A DNA stretch of 6,389 bases. It comes from CAZADH01 sp964483805. GTDB taxonomy: Bacteria > Muiribacteriota > Ozemobacteria > Ozemobacterales > Ozemobacteraceae. The position numbers were made by a program, and so were the translations under genes. The notes beneath the pieces are model-generated. The model had not been told where the DNA came from, did not search any database, and saw nothing but the letters and a program-made list of their open reading frames with translations. Each line of letters opens with the position of its first letter. Positions within the stretch are counted from its first letter, which is position 1. Below, piece by piece: positions 1 through 4,685 of this stretch. Where the stretch lies: positions 1-6,389 of the forward strand of contig CAZADH010000326.1 of assembly GCA_964483805.1 (NCBI GenBank), read 5' to 3'.

Positions 1-2
1 CG

Positions 3-1865
3 GTCACCGATTTGAAGGGCAACCCGCTCGCCGGTGTTTTGGTGCAGTGGGAGGTCGACAACGCGTATTACAGCGTCACCGACAGCGCCGGGCGTTTCAC
101 CATCGAGGGCCTGTATTTCGGCCAGCAGGTGCTGGTCATGAGCAAGAGCAACTACAAGACCGAGCGCGCCAACGTGACGATCTACAGCGGCATCATGACC
201 CCCATGGCCGCCGTTGCCCTGCAAGCGGTCAGCTTCAATTTCCTCGACATTGTCGTGAGCGACACCTCGGCCACCACGGCCCGCGTCACCTGGAAAACGA
301 CCGAATACACCAACGGTCTGATTCAGTACGGCGACAGCGAATCGATGGGATCTGCCGCCCGTGAGACCGCAGGGCAATACACAACACTACCCGAGGTCAA
401 GCTCGAAGGGCTGAAACCGCAGACCCGGTATTACTTCAAGATCGTGGCCTCCCGCGAGAACCGCGATGCGGAAAGCTCCGCAGTCTCCAACTTCCAGACC
501 ATGTCGGCCCTGCAGGATCAGCGGGGTCCGGACGCACCGCGCGCCGTCACCGTCGATGCCAACGGCAGTCTCAACCAACTGACGGTCACCTGGGCCGGGG
601 TCACCGACGCCGACCTCAAAGGCTACCGGGTCTACCGCACCGAGAACCCGCTGTCCGGCTTCACCGCGATCCCGGCCACGATTGCCAAGGGCTCCGATCG
701 TTACACCGATGTCGGCCTTCCCGGCGGCAAGAAGTATTATTACCGTGTTGCCGCCATCGACCAGGCCGGCAACGAGGGGGGACAAAGCGACATCGTCGCT
801 GCCGTGGTGCCCGGCGATCTCGCCACCGAGGTCAACTGGACCCGCGCCAACAGTCCCTATCTGCTGACCGGCGACCTGACCATCACCAGCACGGGAAAAC
901 TGACGATCGACCAGGGTGTCGAAGTGCGGGTGACCAACTACGATGCGCTGCGCCGCGGCGACACGGGCAAGGTCGAGATCACCGTCGGCGGCATTCTGCT
1001 GGCCACGGGCACCGTCGACGCGCCGATCACGTTCAGTTCGGCCCAGCCGAGCCCGTTGGCCGGCGACTGGAACGGCATCGCCTTCGCCATCGAGCCGAAC
1101 GCCAACGGCGGCAGCAATCTCGCGCGGGTCCAGGTTCTGCACGCCCAGACCGGCATCAAGGTCAAGGGCACCGGCCCGACCCTGGTCGATGTGACCATGA
1201 GCCAGTGCCAGACCGGCTTGCGCATCGAGAACACCAGCAACTACACGGTAGCAAGCTGTACTACGATGTATTGCAACCAGGGCATGGTGTTGTCGGGCAA
1301 CACCGCGATCATTTTGGCCGATTCCACGGCCTATCACTGCGCGCGCGGCATCGACGGCCTGAACAACACCGGTGCGGCCTACGTCGGCAACAACCTGCTC
1401 GACTGCCGCGACGTCGGCCTGTCGATCGCCGAAACCGGCGGAACCCTGGCGGTCAGCAACAACCTGTTTGTCTCGGGCACCGGTCTCGGCCTCAAGATCG
1501 TCGATCACGCCGTCACCGTCGACCACAACACCTTCGACACCCCGGCCGGCATTCAGATCGACAAAGGCAACACCACGATCGAGCGCAACATTTTCGTCAC
1601 CACCAAGAGCCTCAACAATGGCGGCGTGAAGGGCATCGAGCACCTGGCGGGCACCCTGCCGCTGCCGATCTACTCGTACAATAATCTCTATGGTTTCCCC
1701 AGCGGCAAAGACTACGTCGGCTGTGCCTCGGGCACCTGGGCGATCGCGTCGATGCCGCTCTTCCTCAAAGATTACGGCGGCAGCAGCTACGACTACCGTC
1801 TGCGCCAGTCGTTCCCCAGCAGCCGCGACGTGTGGGGCATCGATCGCAGCGCTCAGCCGTTCTAA
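3..1865 (+). CDS. Secreted multidomain surface protein, CarboxypepD_reg-like + 2 FnIII + right-handed beta-helix (5' partial)
   Basis: The reading frame is open from the first complete codon, so the gene starts left of the window; the TTG at 12 is mid-domain and not a credible start. Of 620 visible residues (counted from codon 3-5), about 1-70 form a carboxypeptidase-regulatory-like beta-sandwich (the VTD.KGNPLAGVLV opening and the DSAGRFTIEGL turn are typical). About 78-167 form an FnIII domain of the ATVTWKT..../YG/L.GLKPQTRYYFKI type. About 178-270 form a second FnIII domain (LKGYRVYRTE, KKYYYRVAAIDQAGNEG). From about 275 the protein is a parallel beta-helix, with recurring short strands and N.L/N.F turns such as SNNLFV, DHNTF and ERNIF. 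It closes with a PLF...DYRL...SFP end common in NosD/DUF1565-like helices. These architectures are extracellular and bind or process polysaccharide or mediate adhesion; no catalytic residues can be assigned here. The signal peptide must lie upstream. The stop TAA shares bases with the stop of the convergent gene. The domain call is firm, the function open. Confidence 0.9.
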   Translation, partial: VTDLKGNPLAGVLVQWEVDNAYYSVTDSAGRFTIEGLYFGQQVLVMSKSNYKTERANVTIYSGIMTPMAAVALQAVSFNFLDIVVSDTSATTARVTWKTTEYTNGLIQYGDSESMGSAARETAGQYTTLPEVKLEGLKPQTRYYFKIVASRENRDAESSAVSNFQTMSALQDQRGPDAPRAVTVDANGSLNQLTVTWAGVTDADLKGYRVYRTENPLSGFTAIPATIAKGSDRYTDVGLPGGKKYYYRVAAIDQAGNEGGQSDIVAAVVPGDLATEVNWTRANSPYLLTGDLTITSTGKLTIDQGVEVRVTNYDALRRGDTGKVEITVGGILLATGTVDAPITFSSAQPSPLAGDWNGIAFAIEPNANGGSNLARVQVLHAQTGIKVKGTGPTLVDVTMSQCQTGLRIENTSNYTVASCTTMYCNQGMVLSGNTAIILADSTAYHCARGIDGLNNTGAAYVGNNLLDCRDVGLSIAETGGTLAVSNNLFVSGTGLGLKIVDHAVTVDHNTFDTPAGIQIDKGNTTIERNIFVTTKSLNNGGVKGIEHLAGTLPLPIYSYNNLYGFPSGKDYVGCASGTWAIASMPLFLKDYGGSSYDYRLRQSFPSSRDVWGIDRSAQPF

Positions 1866-3610
1866 ACCACCGGTCCGTCGCGACGGTCGGCAGCGAACCG
1901 ACCGGCCAACACCAGAACCAGCACCGCCAGCAGCATCAGGCCCCACCCCGCCAGGCGCGCGCGCGGCATGGGGCGATCGAGAACGCAGTGCGCCACACCC
2001 GGAGGCACGCTGACTCGCATGGTGCCGCAAAGTGGTTCGGCCTCGATTGGCAATACGATGTCATTACAGCGAAACCGCCAACCCGGATCGGCATGCGTAT
2101 TGATGTGCACGGCCGCCCAACTGCTCGTCGCCACCTCGACGGTGAATGCCACCGTGTTCGCGGTTCGGCGCGTCACCTGCAGCACGCCCGCTCCACTTGC
2201 CAGATGCAGCCGATGGATCTCGCCGGCCCGCGGAGCCAGCGTCGCCGCGCACGGACACGCGCCGGGCACGTATTCCCACGGATAGTAGAACGCGAGGTTC
2301 ATCACCTTCGGTAGATCTTCGATCGGCAGGGGTTTGGCGAACATCTGAATCGTCAAGGTCAAACCCAGCCAGGGCACGAGCAAGATAAGCCAGGCCGGTC
2401 GCCACCGCGGTCGGGTCGCCGCCTCGAGGAGGGCCGCCATCCAGGGCAACATCAGCACCTGCGCCGGGAACAGCCACCGCCACGGAAACTGCAGCACCCG
2501 CCAACCCGGCATGTGTGGCCACAACCCGACAGAGATACGAAACGTAGCGCCTAGCAAAACGATGCCGACCGCACCGTAGCCCGCGAGGGCCGCGAAACCG
2601 GGGCGCCCCAGCGACAGCGCCACTCCTCCGACCGCGGCCAACAAACCGGCCACGAGACAGTAGGCGAACACCTGCCGCACGCCGTCCCAGAGGATCGGTT
2701 CGTCGGGTTTCGCCACTTCCGGAGTCAACGGGTCACCAAAGAAGTCAGTGCGCAGCCAGGGGACTTTCGCCTCGAGTCGTGAAAAATTGAGGCTGTCGAG
2801 GCCGGTCATCGCCGGCACAATGTACGGGGCCGCCAGCAGCAGACCGAATCCGGCGATGGCCATACACCGTATGACGGGGCCGAGAGTACGGCGCCCCAGG
2901 CCAGCGATGACCCCGTAGAGGGCGATGGCATAACCCGCCATCATCGTTGCCGGCAGATGGGTCACCGCCATGACCGCATAGGCCACGGCACCGCGGCGGA
3001 CTCCCGTCACCGGCTGGGCATCACTCTCGGCAACGGCGGCCAGCACGTGCGGGAGCACCAGGATGGCACACACATTCTGGAAGAAGAACATCCAATGCAG
3101 GTGGACCGCCAGCGTCGGACTGGCAAGCATGACGAACGCCGCCGGATCACCCAGTTCGGGCCGTCCGAGCGCACGCAACCACCGCCTCGCCCCCCATGCC
3201 GCGAGCAGCGCAAACACGGTGATCGTCGCCTGCACCGCACTCGGCGCCGCCAAGCCAACGGCCTGGAACCCCGCGGCCACAGCATAGGGCAACGGTGCGT
3301 AAAAACGAAAAGCCGGGGTACCCCGGCCATCGTAGGGGCGGGCATCCCAATCAGGCCAACCCGGCTCTTCACGAACGCTCTGGAAGAAGTCGGCGGCAAA
3401 ACGCAGATGAAACGAGACATCATAGGCGACAGGAAAAGGTCGTGTGCCCCAGAACGCCCACAGACAAAAAACCAACCCGAGCACCAACAAACCGGGACGG
3501 CCCGGTTGGCTTGCGCCCACCGTGGGCGGGCGGCCCTGGACAGCGGGACCAGCAAGCGTCTCAGCACCGGCGGTTTGGACCGGCGGGGTCTGAGACGGGT
3601 CGCTAGTCAC
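1862..3610 (-). CDS. Polytopic membrane protein, PTPS-related / YfhO-like GT-C-type family
   Basis: The product has 582 residues. A Pro/Ala-rich, probably cytoplasmic N-terminus (1-38) is followed by a first hydrophobic segment (about 40-58). A loop then carries YDVSFHLRF (D64, H68) and GRGTPAFRFYAPLPYA (96-110). This Asp...His plus aromatic PLPY pattern is characteristic of the '6-pyruvoyl-tetrahydropterin synthase-related' membrane family (PF10131) and resembles the acidic first-loop motif of GT-C glycosyltransferases. Many further hydrophobic segments follow, with FPWRWLFPA at 375-383. A soluble, beta-rich, probably periplasmic stretch (about 425-545, including ADPGWRF) precedes a last helix (552-570) and a basic tail. 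The start is GTG, supported by AGGAG 8 bases upstream; the stop is TAG. Despite the family name, nothing indicates pterin chemistry. Transfer of a lipid-linked sugar, or a related envelope role, is inference. The gene lies 176 bases downstream of a Flp pilin on the same strand and may be partly co-transcribed with it. Confidence 0.88.
   Translation of the reverse strand: MTSDPSQTPPVQTAGAETLAGPAVQGRPPTVGASQPGRPGLLVLGLVFCLWAFWGTRPFPVAYDVSFHLRFAADFFQSVREEPGWPDWDARPYDGRGTPAFRFYAPLPYAVAAGFQAVGLAAPSAVQATITVFALLAAWGARRWLRALGRPELGDPAAFVMLASPTLAVHLHWMFFFQNVCAILVLPHVLAAVAESDAQPVTGVRRGAVAYAVMAVTHLPATMMAGYAIALYGVIAGLGRRTLGPVIRCMAIAGFGLLLAAPYIVPAMTGLDSLNFSRLEAKVPWLRTDFFGDPLTPEVAKPDEPILWDGVRQVFAYCLVAGLLAAVGGVALSLGRPGFAALAGYGAVGIVLLGATFRISVGLWPHMPGWRVLQFPWRWLFPAQVLMLPWMAALLEAATRPRWRPAWLILLVPWLGLTLTIQMFAKPLPIEDLPKVMNLAFYYPWEYVPGACPCAATLAPRAGEIHRLHLASGAGVLQVTRRTANTVAFTVEVATSSWAAVHINTHADPGWRFRCNDIVLPIEAEPLCGTMRVSVPPGVAHCVLDRPMPRARLAGWGLMLLAVLVLVLAGRFAADRRDGPVV
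1875..1904. repeat. Palindrome and overlapping stem-loop at convergent gene ends
   Basis: CCGTCGCGACGG (1875-1886) is a perfect 12-base palindrome. It overlaps a second perfect dyad, CGGTCGG (1884-1890) with CCGACCG (1898-1904) around a 7-base loop. They begin 10 bases after the beta-helix gene's TAA and lie inside the last codons of the convergent membrane-protein gene. No T-run follows on either strand, so this is not a canonical intrinsic terminator. Since the two stops leave no intergenic space, such a structure could hold back read-through or stabilise a 3' end. The coding constraint of a GC-rich, arginine-rich tail could equally produce it by chance. Confidence 0.35.
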
Positions 3611-3618
3611 GTGAAGTT

Positions 3619-3623
3619 CTCCT
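3619..3623 (-). promoter_or_regulatory. Ribosome binding site fixing the GTG start of the membrane-protein gene
   Basis: On the minus strand AGGAG sits 8 bases before GTG at 3610-3608. This supports the GTG rather than any internal start. Confidence 0.7.
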
Positions 3624-3679
3624 GGTGCGGTTCACGGGCCGGGGATCCGGTCAACGAAAAGGACCGAACGGCGGACAGT

Positions 3680-3703
3680 GCCATGGCGCCATGGCAACAT
3701 GGC
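3680..3703. repeat. Tandem palindromic octamers between pilin and membrane-protein genes
   Basis: Two back-to-back copies of the self-complementary octamer GCCATGGC (3680-3695) are followed directly by a diverged third copy, AACATGGC (3696-3703). The first two together form a perfect 16-base palindrome. The array lies 70-93 bases upstream of the GTG start of the downstream gene. It may be an operator or a small hairpin; no protein is known to me to bind this motif. Confidence 0.6.
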
Positions 3704-3739
3704 AATACCGCGTATTTACACCCTCGGAGTTGCGCGACA

Positions 3740-3779
3740 GCCGCCACGCCCGGGGCCACGTCCCCTCGCCATCGGCGGC
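3740..3779 (-). other. Imperfect stem-loop just after the first Flp pilin gene
   Basis: Seven bases past the pilin TAG, the minus strand can fold with outer arms GCCGCC/GGCGGC (3774-3779 with 3740-3745), a G-T wobble, an internal mismatch zone, and inner arms GGGG/CCCC (3762-3765 with 3752-3755). No T-run follows, so this is not a canonical terminator. It may attenuate or protect the pilin transcript before the membrane-protein gene. GC-rich sequence makes chance pairing likely. Confidence 0.3.
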
Positions 3780-3786
3780 CAGCCCC

Positions 3787-4008
3787 CTACATCGAGGACA
3801 TATTGGCTTCGGTATTGGCCAACGTTCCGCTCAAGAAAGGCAACCACTTCGTGCCGATCACTTCACCAAACGCCGTCAGCGTCGCAATGGCGACCACGAC
3901 CAAAAGGCCGATGAGGAATGCGTATTCGACAAGGCCCTGACCGGACCGACCACGTCGGGCGGCGAACAGGAAAGTCATCAGACACTCGATCTGGCACTTC
4001 GATAGCAC
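3787..4008 (-). CDS. Flp/Fap-type (type IVb) prepilin with long leader
   Basis: The 73-residue product carries the Flp prepilin signature. After a leader that is basic towards its end (RRGRSG), Gly23 is followed by QGLVEYAFLIG, the G|XXXXEY site cut by TadV-type prepilin peptidases, with Glu at +5 and Tyr at +6 of the mature 50-residue pilin. The single hydrophobic helix (about 26-46) would anchor the subunit in the inner membrane before assembly and form the filament core. The C-terminal tail (KWLPFLSGTLANTEANMSSM) is polar. The chosen GTG start has AGGAG six bases upstream. An ATG at codon 11 would give a more usual 13-residue leader but has only a weak GAG ahead of it. The mature N-terminal half closely matches the next pilin, so the two are paralogues. 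The longer leader and weaker promoter suggest a minor or alternative pilin (inference). Confidence 0.88.
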   Translation of the reverse strand: MLSKCQIECLMTFLFAARRGRSGQGLVEYAFLIGLLVVVAIATLTAFGEVIGTKWLPFLSGTLANTEANMSSM

Positions 4009-4014
4009 ACGCGT

Positions 4015-4019
4015 CTCCT
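4015..4019 (-). promoter_or_regulatory. Ribosome binding site for the GTG-started pilin
   Basis: The minus strand reads GAGAGGAG six bases before GTG at 4008-4006. This is clearly stronger than anything ahead of the internal ATG at 3978-3976, which makes the 23-residue leader the preferred model. Confidence 0.6.
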
Positions 4020-4138
4020 CTCCCGGTAGCTTCTATCCCAGCCGAACCAACTTCGGCGGAACCCCGCGGATTGGCCGCTTCCCCGCCCGACGCTGTACCC
4101 CAGCATCATGCAGGCCACACAACCACCGTCGATTCTTT

Positions 4139-4167
4139 AGAATAGGATCACTGGTGCCCGGGTTCAA
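4139..4167 (-). promoter_or_regulatory. Candidate sigma-70-type promoter for the first pilin
   Basis: On the minus strand TTGAAC (4167-4162) and TATTCT (4144-4139) are separated by 17 bases, each 4/6 to consensus. The -10 overlaps a small inverted repeat, ATTCT-TT-AGAAT (4132-4143). A leader of about 125 bases would precede the GTG start. A competing, weaker -24/-12 candidate, TGGCCTGCATGATGC, lies at 4117-4103. Neither is decisive. Confidence 0.3.
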
Positions 4168-4220
4168 GCAAGTCTCGCGAAACGGGCGCACCCAGCTCGC
4201 CCACCGAGAAACCACCCCTC

Positions 4221-4255
4221 CAAACAAACAGCGAGGGAGGTTGCCCTCCCCCGCT
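4221..4255 (-). terminator. Intrinsic terminator of the second Flp pilin gene
   Basis: On the minus strand, 19 bases after the pilin TAA, an 11-base-pair stem (4255-4245 with 4240-4230, one G-T wobble) closes a GCAA tetraloop. The T-rich run GTTTGTTTG (4229-4221) follows. Stem, GNRA loop and T-run together make a convincing Rho-independent terminator. It separates the two pilin genes into different units or lets only limited read-through reach the first pilin. Confidence 0.85.
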
Positions 4256-4274
4256 GCCGTTCACCGGTAAGCGA

Positions 4275-4457
4275 TTAGCTGATGCTGCCGGCGGTGGTCG
4301 ACAGCTTGCTGCTGATGCTGCCGAAGATCTTGCTGACGCTGGTGCCCGAAGCGGACAGCGCGGCAATCGCGACGACGGCGATGAGGCCGATGATCAAAGC
4401 ATACTCGACGAGACCCTGGCCCTCTTCCTCAACCATGAAGCGCTTGAACAGATCCAT
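4275..4457 (-). CDS. flp: Flp/Fap-type (type IVb) prepilin, compact
   Basis: The 60-residue product has a 13-residue leader, MDLFKRFMVEEEG, then QGLVEYALIIG, the canonical Flp cleavage and Glu5-Tyr6 motif. The mature pilin is 47 residues: one hydrophobic helix (about mature residues 7-23), then a Ser/Thr-rich tail (SGTSVSKIFGSISSKLSTTAGSIS within 24-47). Flp pilins are exported and assembled by the Tad machinery into adhesive bundled pili; none of that machinery lies in this window. The ATG is chosen because AGGAGG sits seven bases upstream. A GTG 39 bases further upstream is rejected because it coincides with the predicted transcription start. Own sigma-54 promoter, near-ideal ribosome binding site and strong terminator point to an abundantly made, regulated major pilin (inference). 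The Ser/Thr-rich tail could be a glycosylation target, given the neighbouring GT-C-type genes, but nothing here proves it. Confidence 0.93.
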   Translation of the reverse strand: MDLFKRFMVEEEGQGLVEYALIIGLIAVVAIAALSASGTSVSKIFGSISSKLSTTAGSIS

Positions 4458-4464
4458 TGTAACT

Positions 4465-4470
4465 CCTCCT
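4465..4470 (-). promoter_or_regulatory. Strong ribosome binding site deciding the start of the compact pilin
   Basis: AGGAGG (minus strand, within AGGAGGAGTT) lies seven bases before ATG 4457-4455, full complementarity to the 16S tail at ideal spacing. Confidence 0.85.
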
Positions 4471-4508
4471 TCTGTAAGCTGTTGGCTTGCGGCCACGCAC
4501 TAGTCTAC

Positions 4509-4523
4509 GCAACCACCGTGCCA
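4509..4523 (-). promoter_or_regulatory. Sigma-54 (RpoN) -24/-12 promoter of the compact Flp pilin
   Basis: The minus strand reads TGGCACGGTGGTTGC, an exact match to the core consensus TGGCACG-N4-TTGC with the invariant GG and GC ten bases apart. Transcription should start near 4497, leaving a leader of about 40 bases that contains the strong ribosome binding site. Sigma-54 promoters stay silent until an AAA+ enhancer-binding protein acts from upstream, so pilin expression is probably switched by a signal-responsive regulator not encoded here. Confidence 0.85.
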
Positions 4524-4540
4524 AAATCCAGAACAAATTT

Positions 4541-4662
4541 GCGGTACCGGGTGTACCCCGCAATTGTCGCTGGAAAGCGCATGGTTCGGCAGTACCGACG
4601 GGCGCCTGGATCAAGCATCGGGTTGGGGTCAAATTGCCACGAGTGTGGCAACGCAGTACCGA
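4541..4662. repeat. Three GC(A/G)GTACCG(A/G) elements in the divergent control region
   Basis: GCAGTACCGA occurs identically at 4589-4598 and 4653-4662, and GCGGTACCGG (8/10) at 4541-4550. The leftmost copy also takes part in an inverted repeat GGTAC-N5-GTACC (4543-4557). All three lie between the leftward sigma-54 promoter and the rightward membrane-protein gene, roughly 50, 97 and 161 bases upstream of the predicted pilin start. They may be binding sites for a regulator; no known regulator is recognised. Confidence 0.45.
4634..4651. promoter_or_regulatory. Operator-like palindrome TTGCCAC-N4-GTGGCAA
   Basis: TTGCCACGAGTGTGGCAA has perfect 7-base arms around GAGT. Its centre (4642.5) is about 43 bases before the predicted start of the rightward gene, a class II activator position, and about 145 bases before the predicted start of the leftward sigma-54 pilin transcript, within the usual range of enhancer sites. 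It could serve either promoter. There is no T-run, so it is not a terminator. Confidence 0.5.
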
Positions 4663-4669
4663 TCGGCTG

Positions 4670-4678
4670 TGTTATGAT
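4670..4678 (+). promoter_or_regulatory. Candidate extended -10 promoter of the rightward GT-C gene
   Basis: TG-T-TATGAT matches the extended -10 form, with hexamer 4673-4678 at 5/6. No recognisable -35 lies 16-18 bases upstream, as is common when the -10 is extended or an activator helps. The start is predicted at about 4685, immediately before or on the ATG at 4686. Confidence 0.45.
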
Positions 4679-4685
4679 GCGCTCC

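Noticed and set aside
387..2030. 547-codon open frame on the minus strand
   Set aside because: It is antisense to the beta-helix gene, has an Arg/Gly/Asp/Ala-rich composition with no recognisable domain, and reflects third-position GC bias. The plus frame has clear domains.
3740..3779. Intrinsic terminator after the long-leader pilin
   Set aside because: The stem is broken by mismatches and no T-run follows, so it was listed only as a possible stem-loop.
2957..3940. 327-codon plus-strand open frame over the membrane gene, the gap and a pilin
   Set aside because: Arg/His/Pro-rich shadow that spans two well-supported minus-strand genes and their intergenic region; no domain seen.
3991..4005. 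TGGCAC-N5-TAGC on the plus strand, a GG-N10-GC match
   Set aside because: It lies inside the start of a pilin gene, points into a region with no plus-strand gene, and the -12 box departs from TTGC.
4458..4496. Upstream GTG start extending the compact pilin to 73 residues
   Set aside because: The GTG coincides with the predicted sigma-54 transcription start and has no ribosome binding site, while the internal ATG has AGGAGG at ideal spacing and gives a standard Flp leader.
4634..4651. Terminator reading of the TTGCCAC dyad
   Set aside because: No T-run on either side, and it lies at the 5' side of both divergent genes, which fits a regulator site better.
4482..4685. TTG-initiated 68-residue N-terminal extension of the GT-C gene
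   Set aside because: It would run antisense through the pilin leader and sigma-54 promoter, lacks a Shine-Dalgarno, and has no membrane or signal character matching the rest of the protein.
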